Below the pieces are notes generated by a model. It worked only from the letters and a program-made list of their open reading frames with translations. It did not search any database and was not told the DNA's origin. 64,000 bases of DNA from Winogradskyella psychrotolerans (GTDB lineage Bacteria > Bacteroidota > Bacteroidia > Flavobacteriales > Flavobacteriaceae), in the NCBI RefSeq assembly GCF_018860565.1, contig NZ_JAHKPS010000022.1:88297-152296 (forward strand), read 5' to 3'. The position numbers and the translations under genes are program-made. Below are positions 36,884 through 45,673 of this stretch, one piece after another. Position 1 is the first letter of the stretch. Each line of letters opens with the position of its first letter.

Positions 36884-38554
36884 ATGAAGACAAGTATAAA
36901 GCTATTAATAGTAGTAGTATCTACTTTAACACTAACTACTAGTTGTGAAGATTTTAACGACTTAAATGTTGACCCAACAACCTCAACTATTGCAAACCCT
37001 AAAACCTTAATCTCTAAAGTTCAAACAAGCTACTCTGGAGATAGAGAAACACAATGGAGATCTCTAGCGGCGTATCACATGTCAATTACGCAAATGATTT
37101 CAGATGGGTGGACAGTATCGCATGGGCAAGCCTATAAACTCGATATAAGTTATATGGAGTATATGTGGAAAAGTTCTTATCGTGAAATCAGTGATTTAAC
37201 ATACGCCATTCAAGAAGCTGAACAAAATCCAGAACTTGTAAATTACGAAGCTGTAGCTAGAATATTAAAAGTCATGATTTTCGCTCAACTCACAGACACT
37301 TATGGAGATTTGCCATATTTTGAAGCTGGTGCACAAGCAGAGGACGATAATTTACATCCGGCTTACGACAATCAAGAAGACATTTATAACGATTTTTTTA
37401 AAGAATTAAAAGAAGCTGCCGCTCAATTAGATGACTCTAAAGCTTTAGAAGGTGATTTAATGTACAATGGAGATGTAGAAAGATGGAGAAAATTTGCAAA
37501 TTCTTTAAGGTTAAGATATGCCATGAGATTAGTCAATGTTAATTTGTCTAAAGCCGAAACAGAAGCCGTATTAGCTATTGAAGATGGTGTGATGGAAAAT
37601 ATTGATGACGCCGCCAAAGTAGAACATGGCGATTTTACAGTAAGCACAAGTGGAGCCTCAGAAATTAGAGGAAATGGATTTTCACAAGTTCAAAATTTTT
37701 CAGAAGAAATAATGGTGGCCTGTGAAACGTATGTATCTTATTTACGAGACAATGATGACCCAAGACTCTTAATGATGTTTGGAATGTATGCCGCTTACCA
37801 AGAAGATGCTACATCGCGATACAACTCAAAATCTTCTACCGAAACCAGTGTGGAAATTACAGATGAATATTTAGCTACCTATGGAGTTCTTGAAGGCTAC
37901 GCTCCAGGATACTTTTTATTTGAATCACCTGAAGATGCACCGGCCGATATTTGGGCACCACGTTTCGTTGAAAAAAATGGTAGAACCGTTCAAATTGATA
38001 AATATTTTAAACCACTTCAGATAAGAAGACATTTAACACGTATTGACTTACCTTCAATATATCAATCTTATTCTGAAGTAGAGCTTTGGTTGGCGGAAGC
38101 AGCCCTAAGAGGTTGGAGTAATTTTGGTGGTGATGCAAAAACCCATTATAAAAATGCCATTTTTGCTAACATTGATGAACTGGTTATAATATTAGGTGCT
38201 GAACCTAATTTAGATATCAATTCAGATGTTTATGCTGAAAATTTATGGAACAATACTGCAGATAAAATGGAGGCTATAAACATGCAACATTATGTTAATA
38301 ATTTTTACAATGGTATAGAGGGCTTTGCAAATTGGAGAAGATCAGGTTTTCCTGTACTTAAACCTACAACTGACAACCCTTATACGGATCAAACACTAAA
38401 TGGTTTAATTCCTAGAAAATTACCATATCCTAATACTGAAATGAATTTTAACAGAAACAATTTAGAACCCCATTTAGATAACGGAGTTAATTTTTGGGGA
38501 GCACCTGTTTGGTGGGATAATAGTTTAACAAGAGGAGTTGATTTATCAGATTAA
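36884..38554 (+). CDS. susD: SusD/RagB-family surface glycan-binding lipoprotein
   Basis: The lipoprotein signal (LTTSCEDF) is followed by FNDLNVDPTTS and the helical TPR-like organisation of SusD-like group 2 proteins. ARILKVMIFAQLTDTYGDLPYFEA is the typical core helix, and the C-terminal part has the FANWRRSGFP region. At 556 residues it is a normal partner of the upstream SusC. It forms the lid of the transporter and binds the substrate at the cell surface. Binding specificity cannot be read from the sequence. Confidence 0.95.
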   Translation: MKTSIKLLIVVVSTLTLTTSCEDFNDLNVDPTTSTIANPKTLISKVQTSYSGDRETQWRSLAAYHMSITQMISDGWTVSHGQAYKLDISYMEYMWKSSYREISDLTYAIQEAEQNPELVNYEAVARILKVMIFAQLTDTYGDLPYFEAGAQAEDDNLHPAYDNQEDIYNDFFKELKEAAAQLDDSKALEGDLMYNGDVERWRKFANSLRLRYAMRLVNVNLSKAETEAVLAIEDGVMENIDDAAKVEHGDFTVSTSGASEIRGNGFSQVQNFSEEIMVACETYVSYLRDNDDPRLLMMFGMYAAYQEDATSRYNSKSSTETSVEITDEYLATYGVLEGYAPGYFLFESPEDAPADIWAPRFVEKNGRTVQIDKYFKPLQIRRHLTRIDLPSIYQSYSEVELWLAEAALRGWSNFGGDAKTHYKNAIFANIDELVIILGAEPNLDINSDVYAENLWNNTADKMEAINMQHYVNNFYNGIEGFANWRRSGFPVLKPTTDNPYTDQTLNGLIPRKLPYPNTEMNFNRNNLEPHLDNGVNFWGAPVWWDNSLTRGVDLSD

Positions 38555-38572
38555 CAAAAAAAAAAAAACATT

Positions 38573-40300
38573 ATGAAAATAAAGAATTATAGTGCCTATA
38601 TTTTTAGTATTTTATTACTTCTTACATCATCTTGCAGTCAAGACGATGTAAGTAATCCAACATTATCTGACACAGATTTAACCGTTTATTTTTGGGGTGA
38701 AGGAGATAACATAACAGGTATTGCATGGGAAGGTTATGATGTTTTAATAGGAGAAACATTAGACCTAAACCTACAAGTATCACCAAGCGAAGACACCTCA
38801 GTAAAATGGGTAGATGACGAGACTGGTGAGGTGTTAAGCAACGACTTAAATTATACCTACGCTCCTACTGAAGAAGAGACCAAAAGAGTTAATTTTATTG
38901 CGACCCGACCTTCTGGATATGAGAAAACAGTGGTCTTTAATTTCAGAGGTAATCTCGATGGTTACACAAGTAGAATTAACGAATGGCAATCTATTCCAAT
39001 TCCACAAGGCACTCAAACAGGTACATTTACTGTTGAGTTTGATATGATTCCTAGTAAAGACATCATGGATGGTGTTGTAGGTATTTTAGATGGTATAGCT
39101 ACAACCTATTCAGATAACTCATGCATCGTAAGATTAAATCCTTCAGGAAAAATAGATGCTTATGATGATACTGGGTATGCAGCAGATAACGAGTTAGAAT
39201 ATCATGCCGGTTTAACGTATCATGTAAGAATGGATATCGATGCTGTTACTATGACTTATGACATATACGCCAATGAGCAAGGTGGAGACGTTGTTCAAAT
39301 TGGAGAAAATTATAAATTTAGACGTAAAATTACACACCAAGATTATTGGTCTATGGTCGCTGGTAATTTTAATTTGGATGACCCAGGAACGCATAGAGTT
39401 TTAAATATGGAAATCACAACACTAACACAAAATCAAGCTCCTGTTTTTCTACCTGTGGATGATGTTGTATTAGCAGAAGGAGCTGTTTTAGAGGTAGAAA
39501 TTGAAGCCGTAGATCCTTTGGGCGGCAATATTACTATGGAAGCAAATGATTTACCACAATTCGCAAATTTTGTAGATAACGGCTTTGGATCTGGTGCAAT
39601 AACTTTTGATCCATATTCCGATTGTGGAGGATGCGATTTAGGCACCTATGATATTACCATCGTTGCTACCAATGGTGTAGAATCCTCTGAGTTAACTTTT
39701 ACTATAGATATTGTTGATCCAAACGCAGCCTTCGATGTAACTGTAGATGCAGGAGATGCTACCATTTGGAGTGGAGGATCTGTGGATGCAACATGGACTC
39801 AACTATTTGGTGGTCACGTAGCCACAGGTGTTGGAGGTGATGATCAAGTCGTTAGTGTGATGCCATTTGCTTTACCAGAAATACCTGAAGGTAAAAGAGT
39901 AAAATCAGCCGTTTTAAAGGTCAATGTCGTTAATAATAACTCTTGGGTTCCTGTAGAGTTTGATGTGTACGCTATAGCTTCCAGATCAACTTCAGAGGTT
40001 CTATCTACAGACTATTTTACAGGAGACTATGATACCGATGCCAATGCTACTGCAATTCAACAAGGTTTTATTACAGATGGAGATGCTCTTGGAGAATATA
40101 TTATGGACGATCCTTCTGGTATAGCTTTAGCAACCTTTATGAACGACCAATATGACAATGGCGCAAGTGCTGGAGAATTTATGTTTCTTAGAATTGGTGC
40201 TAACCGAAATGACATGCCACTTTGGGCACATCTACAATTTGACAGTGCTGAATCAGGGGTAACGGCTCCTATTCTAACAGTGACTTTAGAAGATGAATAA
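38573..40300 (+). CDS. Surface lipoprotein at SusE position with LamG-like, cadherin-like and module domains
   Basis: A lipoprotein signal (LLTSSCSQDD) precedes a domain that resembles a concanavalin/LamG-type sandwich (about 140-280, GTFTVEFDMIPSK). Next are a cadherin-like repeat (NQAPVFLPVDDVVLAEGAVLEVEIEAVD, about 285-380) and a C-terminal copy of the locus-wide module (about 385-575: VMPFALPEIPEGKRVKSAVLKV, EFDVYAIA, FMNDQYDNGASAGEFMFLRI). It is probably a surface glycan-binding protein working with SusCD. Sharing its module with four T9SS-secreted proteins suggests a common ligand. A run of 13 A bases precedes the start codon. Confidence 0.75.
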   Translation: MKIKNYSAYIFSILLLLTSSCSQDDVSNPTLSDTDLTVYFWGEGDNITGIAWEGYDVLIGETLDLNLQVSPSEDTSVKWVDDETGEVLSNDLNYTYAPTEEETKRVNFIATRPSGYEKTVVFNFRGNLDGYTSRINEWQSIPIPQGTQTGTFTVEFDMIPSKDIMDGVVGILDGIATTYSDNSCIVRLNPSGKIDAYDDTGYAADNELEYHAGLTYHVRMDIDAVTMTYDIYANEQGGDVVQIGENYKFRRKITHQDYWSMVAGNFNLDDPGTHRVLNMEITTLTQNQAPVFLPVDDVVLAEGAVLEVEIEAVDPLGGNITMEANDLPQFANFVDNGFGSGAITFDPYSDCGGCDLGTYDITIVATNGVESSELTFTIDIVDPNAAFDVTVDAGDATIWSGGSVDATWTQLFGGHVATGVGGDDQVVSVMPFALPEIPEGKRVKSAVLKVNVVNNNSWVPVEFDVYAIASRSTSEVLSTDYFTGDYDTDANATAIQQGFITDGDALGEYIMDDPSGIALATFMNDQYDNGASAGEFMFLRIGANRNDMPLWAHLQFDSAESGVTAPILTVTLEDE

Positions 40301-40342
40301 AAGCTATAAACAACTCTGATTGCTTGAGCAGTTAACTAAAAA

Positions 40343-40382
40343 AACCTCCATTACAGATTTATAAATTTGTAATGGAGGTTTT
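40343..40382. terminator. Bidirectional terminator between convergent operons
   Basis: AACCTCCATTACA pairs with TGTAATGGAGGTT around an A/T-rich loop, with T-runs on both strands. It lies between the right-reading susCD operon and the left-reading reductase operon, and can serve both. Confidence 0.9.
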
Positions 40383-40396
40383 TAAATTATATGCTT

Positions 40397-40429
40397 TCTA
40401 GTAAAACATTAATTCAATGTTTTACTAGA
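40397..40429. repeat. 14-base-pair inverted repeat just beyond the terminator
   Basis: TCTAGTAAAACATT and AATGTTTTACTAGA flank a 5-base loop, forming a perfect stem. No T-run follows on either side, so it is not a textbook terminator. It is 15 bases after the aldo/keto reductase stop codon on the minus strand and may protect that mRNA 3' end. Confidence 0.75.
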
Positions 40430-40443
40430 TAAATGAGCGGATT

Positions 40444-41406
40444 TTAAGCAGGTTCAAAATCTTTTTTCAATACATCTTTGGCCAATTTTAATTCAGTTTC
40501 TGTAAATGGCTTTGCTTCTGAGGCAGAGACTGCACCTTTTAACTCACTTATATTTTTGGCTCCTGATAAAACTGTTGAAATCCCTTTTTGATCTAAAACC
40601 CAACGTAATGCTGCCTGTGGCATATTTTTAACGTCATCTCTCAATAAAAACTTAAAAGCCTCTACTTGATCAACGCGCTCTGCAATGTCTTCACGCGAAT
40701 AACGTGCATTCAATGTACCTTCTGCAAATCTTGTATCTTTTGTAATAGCTCCTGATAAAAACCCGTTAGCCAAACATTCTCTCCCAAAGACTCCTATAGG
40801 GTATGTTTGTAATTCTTCAATTAACTGCTGAGCTTCTTTATTCATTAAACTCAATACCACTTGAATAACGTCTATTTTACAATCTTTTGCCCATTGACGT
40901 GCCATATTTTCGGTCTGATGAAACATGGAAATAGAATGCCCAATAAAACGTACTTTACCCTGTTTTTTAACGTGTTCAATTCCTTCCCAAACATCATCAT
41001 TGATTTCTTCAGGAGAAAAAGGGGAATGAAAAAATAGCACATCTATATAGTCGGTTTGTAACCGTTTTAAACTCTCTTCTACAGAGTCTACAATACGCGA
41101 TTTATAGAATTGAGATGCTCCATTTTTAATAGTCGGATTTCGTCCAAATTTTGTAGAGATATGCACCTTATCACGTTTGCCTTTTAGTGCCTTTCCTAGA
41201 ACTATTTCGGCAACACCATCTTGTTCTGGAGTACCATATTGAGGTGCTGTATCAAAAATATTTATACCCATATCAATACCTGCATGAATGGTATTTATCC
41301 CATCTTGTTCATCAACACCACCATAAACTTTATTACCAAAAGCCCAAGTACCTAAACTGATTTCACTAATTTCTATACCTGTTCTTCCTAATTTTCTATA
41401 CTTCAT
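40444..41406 (-). CDS. Aldo/keto reductase
   Basis: This 320-residue NAD(P)-dependent oxidoreductase has the AKR fold signs: FDTAPQYG (catalytic Asp and Tyr), HISTKFG (Lys), LFFHSPF (His) and a C-terminal GISTVLSGAKNISEL cofactor segment. It could reduce or oxidise a sugar carbonyl or hydroxyl. Its start codon overlaps the stop of the creatininase-family gene by four bases, so translation is probably coupled. It is the last gene of a left-reading three-gene operon with the desaturase-Rieske fusion. Substrate is unknown. Confidence 0.9.
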   Translation of the reverse strand: MKYRKLGRTGIEISEISLGTWAFGNKVYGGVDEQDGINTIHAGIDMGINIFDTAPQYGTPEQDGVAEIVLGKALKGKRDKVHISTKFGRNPTIKNGASQFYKSRIVDSVEESLKRLQTDYIDVLFFHSPFSPEEINDDVWEGIEHVKKQGKVRFIGHSISMFHQTENMARQWAKDCKIDVIQVVLSLMNKEAQQLIEELQTYPIGVFGRECLANGFLSGAITKDTRFAEGTLNARYSREDIAERVDQVEAFKFLLRDDVKNMPQAALRWVLDQKGISTVLSGAKNISELKGAVSASEAKPFTETELKLAKDVLKKDFEPA

Positions 41407-42134
41407 AAATATTTTTGTTTTAACTCTTCTATAATTAAAGATGCATTTCTTAAAAATAATTTTACAATCTTTTCACCTAGCGCTTTGGTTGATAATCTTG
41501 GATCGTCACCAGAAACAGCATCTAGTTCTAGGGTAATTGACCTATCCTTTGGTAAGGTCTCTAAATCTACCGTTTCAGATGCGTAGTATAATTGTAAAGA
41601 TGTTTCACCTATAGCCGAATGGTTAGCGACCAATACATCATCTGGTAAAATATCGAATTCTGCCAATGCCCAAAATCTCCTATCTGGATATTTATTATTA
41701 AACGTTTCTGCTACAGTTTTTAAAATGGTGAGATGAGGTTCACCAGCATGTCCAGATAATAAAACAATAATTTTAAAACCTTGTATAACCAGTTGTTCTA
41801 AATATTCTTCACAAGCAAGCCTAATGAGGTTCTCTGAAAATTCTATAGAATGCTTAGGGAAGTTGACACCAGGATAAGACTTAATTAAATTAGCAGCCAA
41901 ACTAATTACAGGAAAAACAAGACCTCCATTTTTTTCTGCTAAGTCTTTGCACAAGCTAAACGCTTTAATGCTATCGAGACCTGTAGGGTTATGATTTCCA
42001 TGATATTCAATGGCTCCCCAAGGCAAATATGCAATAGGTGTGTGTTTTTGAATCGCTTCAATTTCCTGAGGTCGCATTTGGTCGTATAGTCCCCATTTAG
42101 AAGCTGTATTTATTGTTTCATTAACAATGTTCAT
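41403..42134 (-). CDS. Creatininase-family amidohydrolase or hydrolase
   Basis: YLPWGAIEYHGNHNPTGLDS carries the family's metal-binding Glu, His and Asp, LLSGHAGEPH a further His, and NHSAIGETS a late Glu. At 243 residues it fits creatininase-family enzymes, which include creatininase, ring-opening FAPy hydrolases and the sugar-cleaving IolN (3-dehydro-scyllo-inosose hydrolase). In a sugar locus, next to an oxidoreductase, an IolN-like ring-opening or lactonase-like role is more likely than creatinine breakdown, but this is inference. It lies between the fusion gene (11-base gap) and the aldo/keto reductase (four-base overlap). Confidence 0.83.
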   Translation of the reverse strand: MNIVNETINTASKWGLYDQMRPQEIEAIQKHTPIAYLPWGAIEYHGNHNPTGLDSIKAFSLCKDLAEKNGGLVFPVISLAANLIKSYPGVNFPKHSIEFSENLIRLACEEYLEQLVIQGFKIIVLLSGHAGEPHLTILKTVAETFNNKYPDRRFWALAEFDILPDDVLVANHSAIGETSLQLYYASETVDLETLPKDRSITLELDAVSGDDPRLSTKALGEKIVKLFLRNASLIIEELKQKYL

Positions 42135-42145
42135 ATCGTTCAGTA

Positions 42146-44479
42146 TTAAAACTCATCAAAAGCAATTTGATGACTTGTCACCCCTAATTGCGTCAACATT
42201 TTGGTACAGGCCTTAATCATCTTTGGTGGACCACATAGATAAAACTCTATAGCTTTTGGATTAGGATGTGTTTTTAAATAATTGTCAAAAACGACTTGAT
42301 GAATAAAACCCGTTTGTCCTTCCCATTTATCGTCTTTTAATGGCTCAGAAAGTGCTATTTGAAAATTGAAATTAGTATGTGCATCTTCAATACTTTCAAA
42401 ATAATCATCATAAAATATTTCTTGTTTAGAACGTGCTCCATACCAGTAACTCACTTTTCTATGGGTAGACTCATTTTCGAATAGATGCGCAATATGAGAA
42501 CGGATTGGAGCCATACCAGCTCCACCTCCAATATAAACCATTTCTCTCTGTGTCGGTTTTATATGAAAATCTCCAAAACTACCAATAGCAGTTACACGAT
42601 CACCTGGTTTTAGATTAAAAATATAACTAGAACCAATGCCTGGAGGACAATCTTGACCAGGTGGTGGAGTCGCTATACGAACATTAAATTTAAGTGTGTG
42701 TTCTTTAAGTCCGTTATTGGCTAATGAATAATTATTGACACGACCAACCTCTGTATTACTACAACTTAAATCAAACATTCTTTGATGATTCCAAACGGCA
42801 GCATAAGGCTCTGGAATATCAAATTGATTAAATGGTATTTCATTGTATTCTGGAATGTTAATTTGCATATAATCTCCAGGTATAAAATCTATTTTTTCAT
42901 TCGTATTTATAGGCTCAAGAATGAGTTCCTTTATAAATGTTGAAACATTTTGGTTACTAATTACTTTTAAATCATAGCTTTTTTTCTTGCGCGCTCCTGC
43001 TCCACCTGCCTTTTCAATATTAAGCCAGATTTTATCATTTCGAGTTTCAATGGGATAAGTTGCCAATCCTTGACAAATAGGAGCACGAGCAGGAGAGCCA
43101 TCTTCGATATTAAAACGTCCATTATGTTTTGGACATTCTATGATTTTACCTTTAATTAGGCCTTCACTTAAGTGCGTATTGCCATGTGTACAAATACCAT
43201 CTGTAGCATGAAGACAGCCTTGGTTATCTCTAAAAAGGGCAAAGGTTTTCTTTACATGATCGAATCTAATAATGTCTTCAATCTCCAAATCTTTGTTTGC
43301 ACAAACCTCTAACCAACCTTCAGAATCGGGTAATACATTAGATTTCACCAATCCTTCTGCTGCTACGTTTTTTGCTTCTGGTAATTTACGTTTCACGTAA
43401 TAACCAGGTTCTTTAACTTGTCTTTTTATGGCAGGTAGTATTTCACTCCAAGCGGCGTAAATAGACGTATACACTGGCGGACAGTCGTCTTTTATAAGTT
43501 CGTGTAACTTGGGAAGCGCATGGTAAGGCACAAGCGGAAACATATGATGTTCTGTATGGTAGTTCATATTCCAATAGATAAACCTGCTTATTGGATTCAT
43601 ATAAACGGTACGACAATTTAAACGATGATCCAAAACATTTTCTGCTAAGCCAGCATGTTGTGTTGTGTTGTGCACAATCATGAGCCAAGTCCCAAAAATT
43701 TGAGGTAATACAAATAGAAATATGGGAATCCAAGTCTGTAAAATTATGGATGTACTAATCACTACAGCATATATGGCTAAGTAAATACGTGCGATTTTAA
43801 ATATTTTCCCAAATTCAGTTTCTGGAATATAGGTTTTTTCGGATGCTGTAATTTTTCCAAATGCATGCCGAATTAAACTTGGAAAGAATGTTTTGTAACC
43901 TCCCCAATTAAATAGAGACAAAATAAGATTCTTGATATTTGGTGGACGCGGTATTTGAATTTCTGGATCGCGTCCAACAATAATAGTATCACTGTGATGA
44001 CGTGTATGACTCCAGCGCCAAACTACAGATTCTCTCATCACCATAAACGAGGCTACTTCATAAACAACATTATTCATCCAATCGGTTTTAAACGCTGTTC
44101 CATGGCTACACTCATGCCATCTAGAGTCTGAACTTGTACTATAAAATACAGCATAAATAAGATAAGGAATTATAACCCACCAAGTTCCCCAAAGTAAAAT
44201 GGCAGCTACCGCAGTACTGACTAAAATAGCAACTAAAAGTATGGTATCCATAATGGCAGGTCCATCTTTTCTTACCAATAATTTTCGCATTGTTTTGCGA
44301 GGCACAGGAGTTTGGTACCAATCTGCCTCAGCAAGTCCTAATTCTATAGCTCTGGCAGTATTTTTCCCTGTTAATGAATAGTCTAATTCAATTTGAGGAT
44401 TTGACATAGACGTTTCATGAGCCAAAGTCTTTTCTTTATGTGTTTTTTGTATTACAACCTTTGGTTCTAGATCTATCAT
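42146..44479 (-). CDS. Fusion of membrane fatty-acid-desaturase-like diiron domain, Rieske domain and NqrF-like flavin reductase
   Basis: Three units lie in one 777-residue chain. Residues of about 60-350 are a membrane desaturase/hydroxylase with histidine boxes HECSH (122-126), HTRHH (158-162) and HTEHH (308-312). Residues of about 388-488 are a Rieske domain (Cys430-x-His432, then Cys449-x2-His452). Residues of about 505-777 resemble the FAD/NAD(P)H part of NqrF (SSYIFNLKPGD, GGGAGMAPIRSH, YLCGPPKM). No separate C-terminal plant-type 2Fe-2S domain follows. The order suggests NADH to FAD to Rieske to diiron electron flow, a self-contained oxygenase or desaturase. It heads the operon with creatininase-like and AKR genes and is divergent from the AraC regulator. 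Confidence 0.88.
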   Translation of the reverse strand: MIDLEPKVVIQKTHKEKTLAHETSMSNPQIELDYSLTGKNTARAIELGLAEADWYQTPVPRKTMRKLLVRKDGPAIMDTILLVAILVSTAVAAILLWGTWWVIIPYLIYAVFYSTSSDSRWHECSHGTAFKTDWMNNVVYEVASFMVMRESVVWRWSHTRHHSDTIIVGRDPEIQIPRPPNIKNLILSLFNWGGYKTFFPSLIRHAFGKITASEKTYIPETEFGKIFKIARIYLAIYAVVISTSIILQTWIPIFLFVLPQIFGTWLMIVHNTTQHAGLAENVLDHRLNCRTVYMNPISRFIYWNMNYHTEHHMFPLVPYHALPKLHELIKDDCPPVYTSIYAAWSEILPAIKRQVKEPGYYVKRKLPEAKNVAAEGLVKSNVLPDSEGWLEVCANKDLEIEDIIRFDHVKKTFALFRDNQGCLHATDGICTHGNTHLSEGLIKGKIIECPKHNGRFNIEDGSPARAPICQGLATYPIETRNDKIWLNIEKAGGAGARKKKSYDLKVISNQNVSTFIKELILEPINTNEKIDFIPGDYMQINIPEYNEIPFNQFDIPEPYAAVWNHQRMFDLSCSNTEVGRVNNYSLANNGLKEHTLKFNVRIATPPPGQDCPPGIGSSYIFNLKPGDRVTAIGSFGDFHIKPTQREMVYIGGGAGMAPIRSHIAHLFENESTHRKVSYWYGARSKQEIFYDDYFESIEDAHTNFNFQIALSEPLKDDKWEGQTGFIHQVVFDNYLKTHPNPKAIEFYLCGPPKMIKACTKMLTQLGVTSHQIAFDEF

Positions 44480-44672
44480 TTTAATTTTTTACTGTTTTCA
44501 TACCTTATGTCAAATTTGCAAACGGTTAATTTTTGCTCTTTTAAATTGACGCGATGAAAATTGATTATAGCTCCTTGAGAAACACTTTATTCAATATGGG
44601 TGATTTACAAACTTAGAGGAATCACCTATTCCAAACAATAGACGTTTTGTTGGTTTTGTTGTTCAAAATGTC

Positions 44673-44680
44673 TACATTTG
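44673..44680 (+). promoter_or_regulatory. Putative -7 element of the AraC regulator gene
   Basis: TACATTTG matches TAnnTTTG and ends only seven bases before the ATG, so the transcript would be leaderless or nearly so. The 208-base divergent gap also holds the promoter of the fusion gene, for which I see no clear element. Confidence 0.45.
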
Positions 44681-44687
44681 ATTAGAT

Positions 44688-45554
44688 ATGGACAGTTTTT
44701 TTCACTATTTAGCTGACGACCCTGAAGCCGAGGTTTGGGGTGTTTATGTGCCTACTTGTGGGTATCAACATATTTACCCTGGAGCTCAATACCCATTAGA
44801 AGGTCACCCAGATACACATGACTTTCAACAAGCCATGGGAAGAACGCTACCTGGATGTTATCTTGTGTATGTGCCTACAGGAAAGGGTACACTAGAGACA
44901 AAATCTGGTAAATGGGAAGTGAACTCAGGAGATGTCATGTTATTATACCCAGGAGAATGGCATAAGTACAAACCCGATGAAGACACAGGATGGGAAGAAT
45001 ATTGGATGGGAATACGAGGTGAGGTTTTATCGAATAAAATACTTAAAGATTTATTTCCTAATAACACGTCCTATGTGAAACAAATGGGATATCAGGATGA
45101 GCTCATATTTTTATTTAATCAATCTATAAAATTAGTTAAAAGAAATAGCCCAGGATTTAGAAAAATTTTAGCAGGCATCGTTTTACAGTTGGTAGCTTAT
45201 GTTATTTCTTATGAAAACCAAGAAACTGGTAATCGAGAAGAAGAGCTTTGTAAAAAAATAATTGATTTTATTAGAGAGAATCTTAATACTGAAGTAGACT
45301 TCAAAAAACTTGCTAGTGAGCATCACTTAAGTTACAACAGATTTAGAACGGTTTTTAAAAATAATACAGGTGTTTCATTACAGCAATATCTTATTCAAGA
45401 ACGACTAGAACATGCGAAACGACTTATGGTGAATACCACGCTTTCTTTAAAGGAAATTTCAGCTAAAACAGGATTTAATTCGCTATTCTATTTTTCAAAA
45501 GTATTTAAAAATAAAATGGGATATTCTCCAGGACAAATTAGAAGAAAGCCATAG
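44688..45554 (+). CDS. AraC-family transcriptional regulator with cupin-type sensor domain
   Basis: The N-terminal part (about 1-150) is an AraC-type sugar-binding cupin, with VWGVYVPTCGYQHI, VYVPTGKGTLET and LYPGEWHKYKPDEDTGWEEYW. The C-terminal 100 residues hold two helix-turn-helix motifs (DFKKLASEHHLSYNRF and SLKEISAKTGFNSLFYFSKVFKNKMGYSPGQIR). The conserved N-terminus supports the chosen start despite the short leader. It is divergent from the desaturase-Rieske operon. It is a candidate activator for the three bipartite promoters, because those lack -33 boxes and AraC members commonly bind direct-repeat sites upstream. That link is inferred. Confidence 0.92.
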   Translation: MDSFFHYLADDPEAEVWGVYVPTCGYQHIYPGAQYPLEGHPDTHDFQQAMGRTLPGCYLVYVPTGKGTLETKSGKWEVNSGDVMLLYPGEWHKYKPDEDTGWEEYWMGIRGEVLSNKILKDLFPNNTSYVKQMGYQDELIFLFNQSIKLVKRNSPGFRKILAGIVLQLVAYVISYENQETGNREEELCKKIIDFIRENLNTEVDFKKLASEHHLSYNRFRTVFKNNTGVSLQQYLIQERLEHAKRLMVNTTLSLKEISAKTGFNSLFYFSKVFKNKMGYSPGQIRRKP

Positions 45555-45587
45555 CTTTAATGTTGTAAAACTATGGCTTTAAGGTTT
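45545..45587 (+). terminator. Terminator overlapping the AraC gene's last codons
   Basis: AAAGCCATAG and CTATGGCTTT form a 10-base-pair stem with a 16-base loop, followed by AAGGTTTTTTT. The 5' arm includes the end of the coding region and its TAG stop. Confidence 0.8.
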
Positions 45588-45673
45588 TTTTAATGTTCTG
45601 AAATTAAACAATACTTCAAGAAATTATCTTCATTGAAACAAGTTTAAACTCCTAATGACATCTGATTAATACT

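Noticed and set aside
3480..40300. Ulvan utilisation locus
   Set aside because: Rhamnose, uronate and GH88-type genes fit, but no sulfatase and no recognisable ulvan lyase family is encoded here. Not excluded if such genes lie outside the window.
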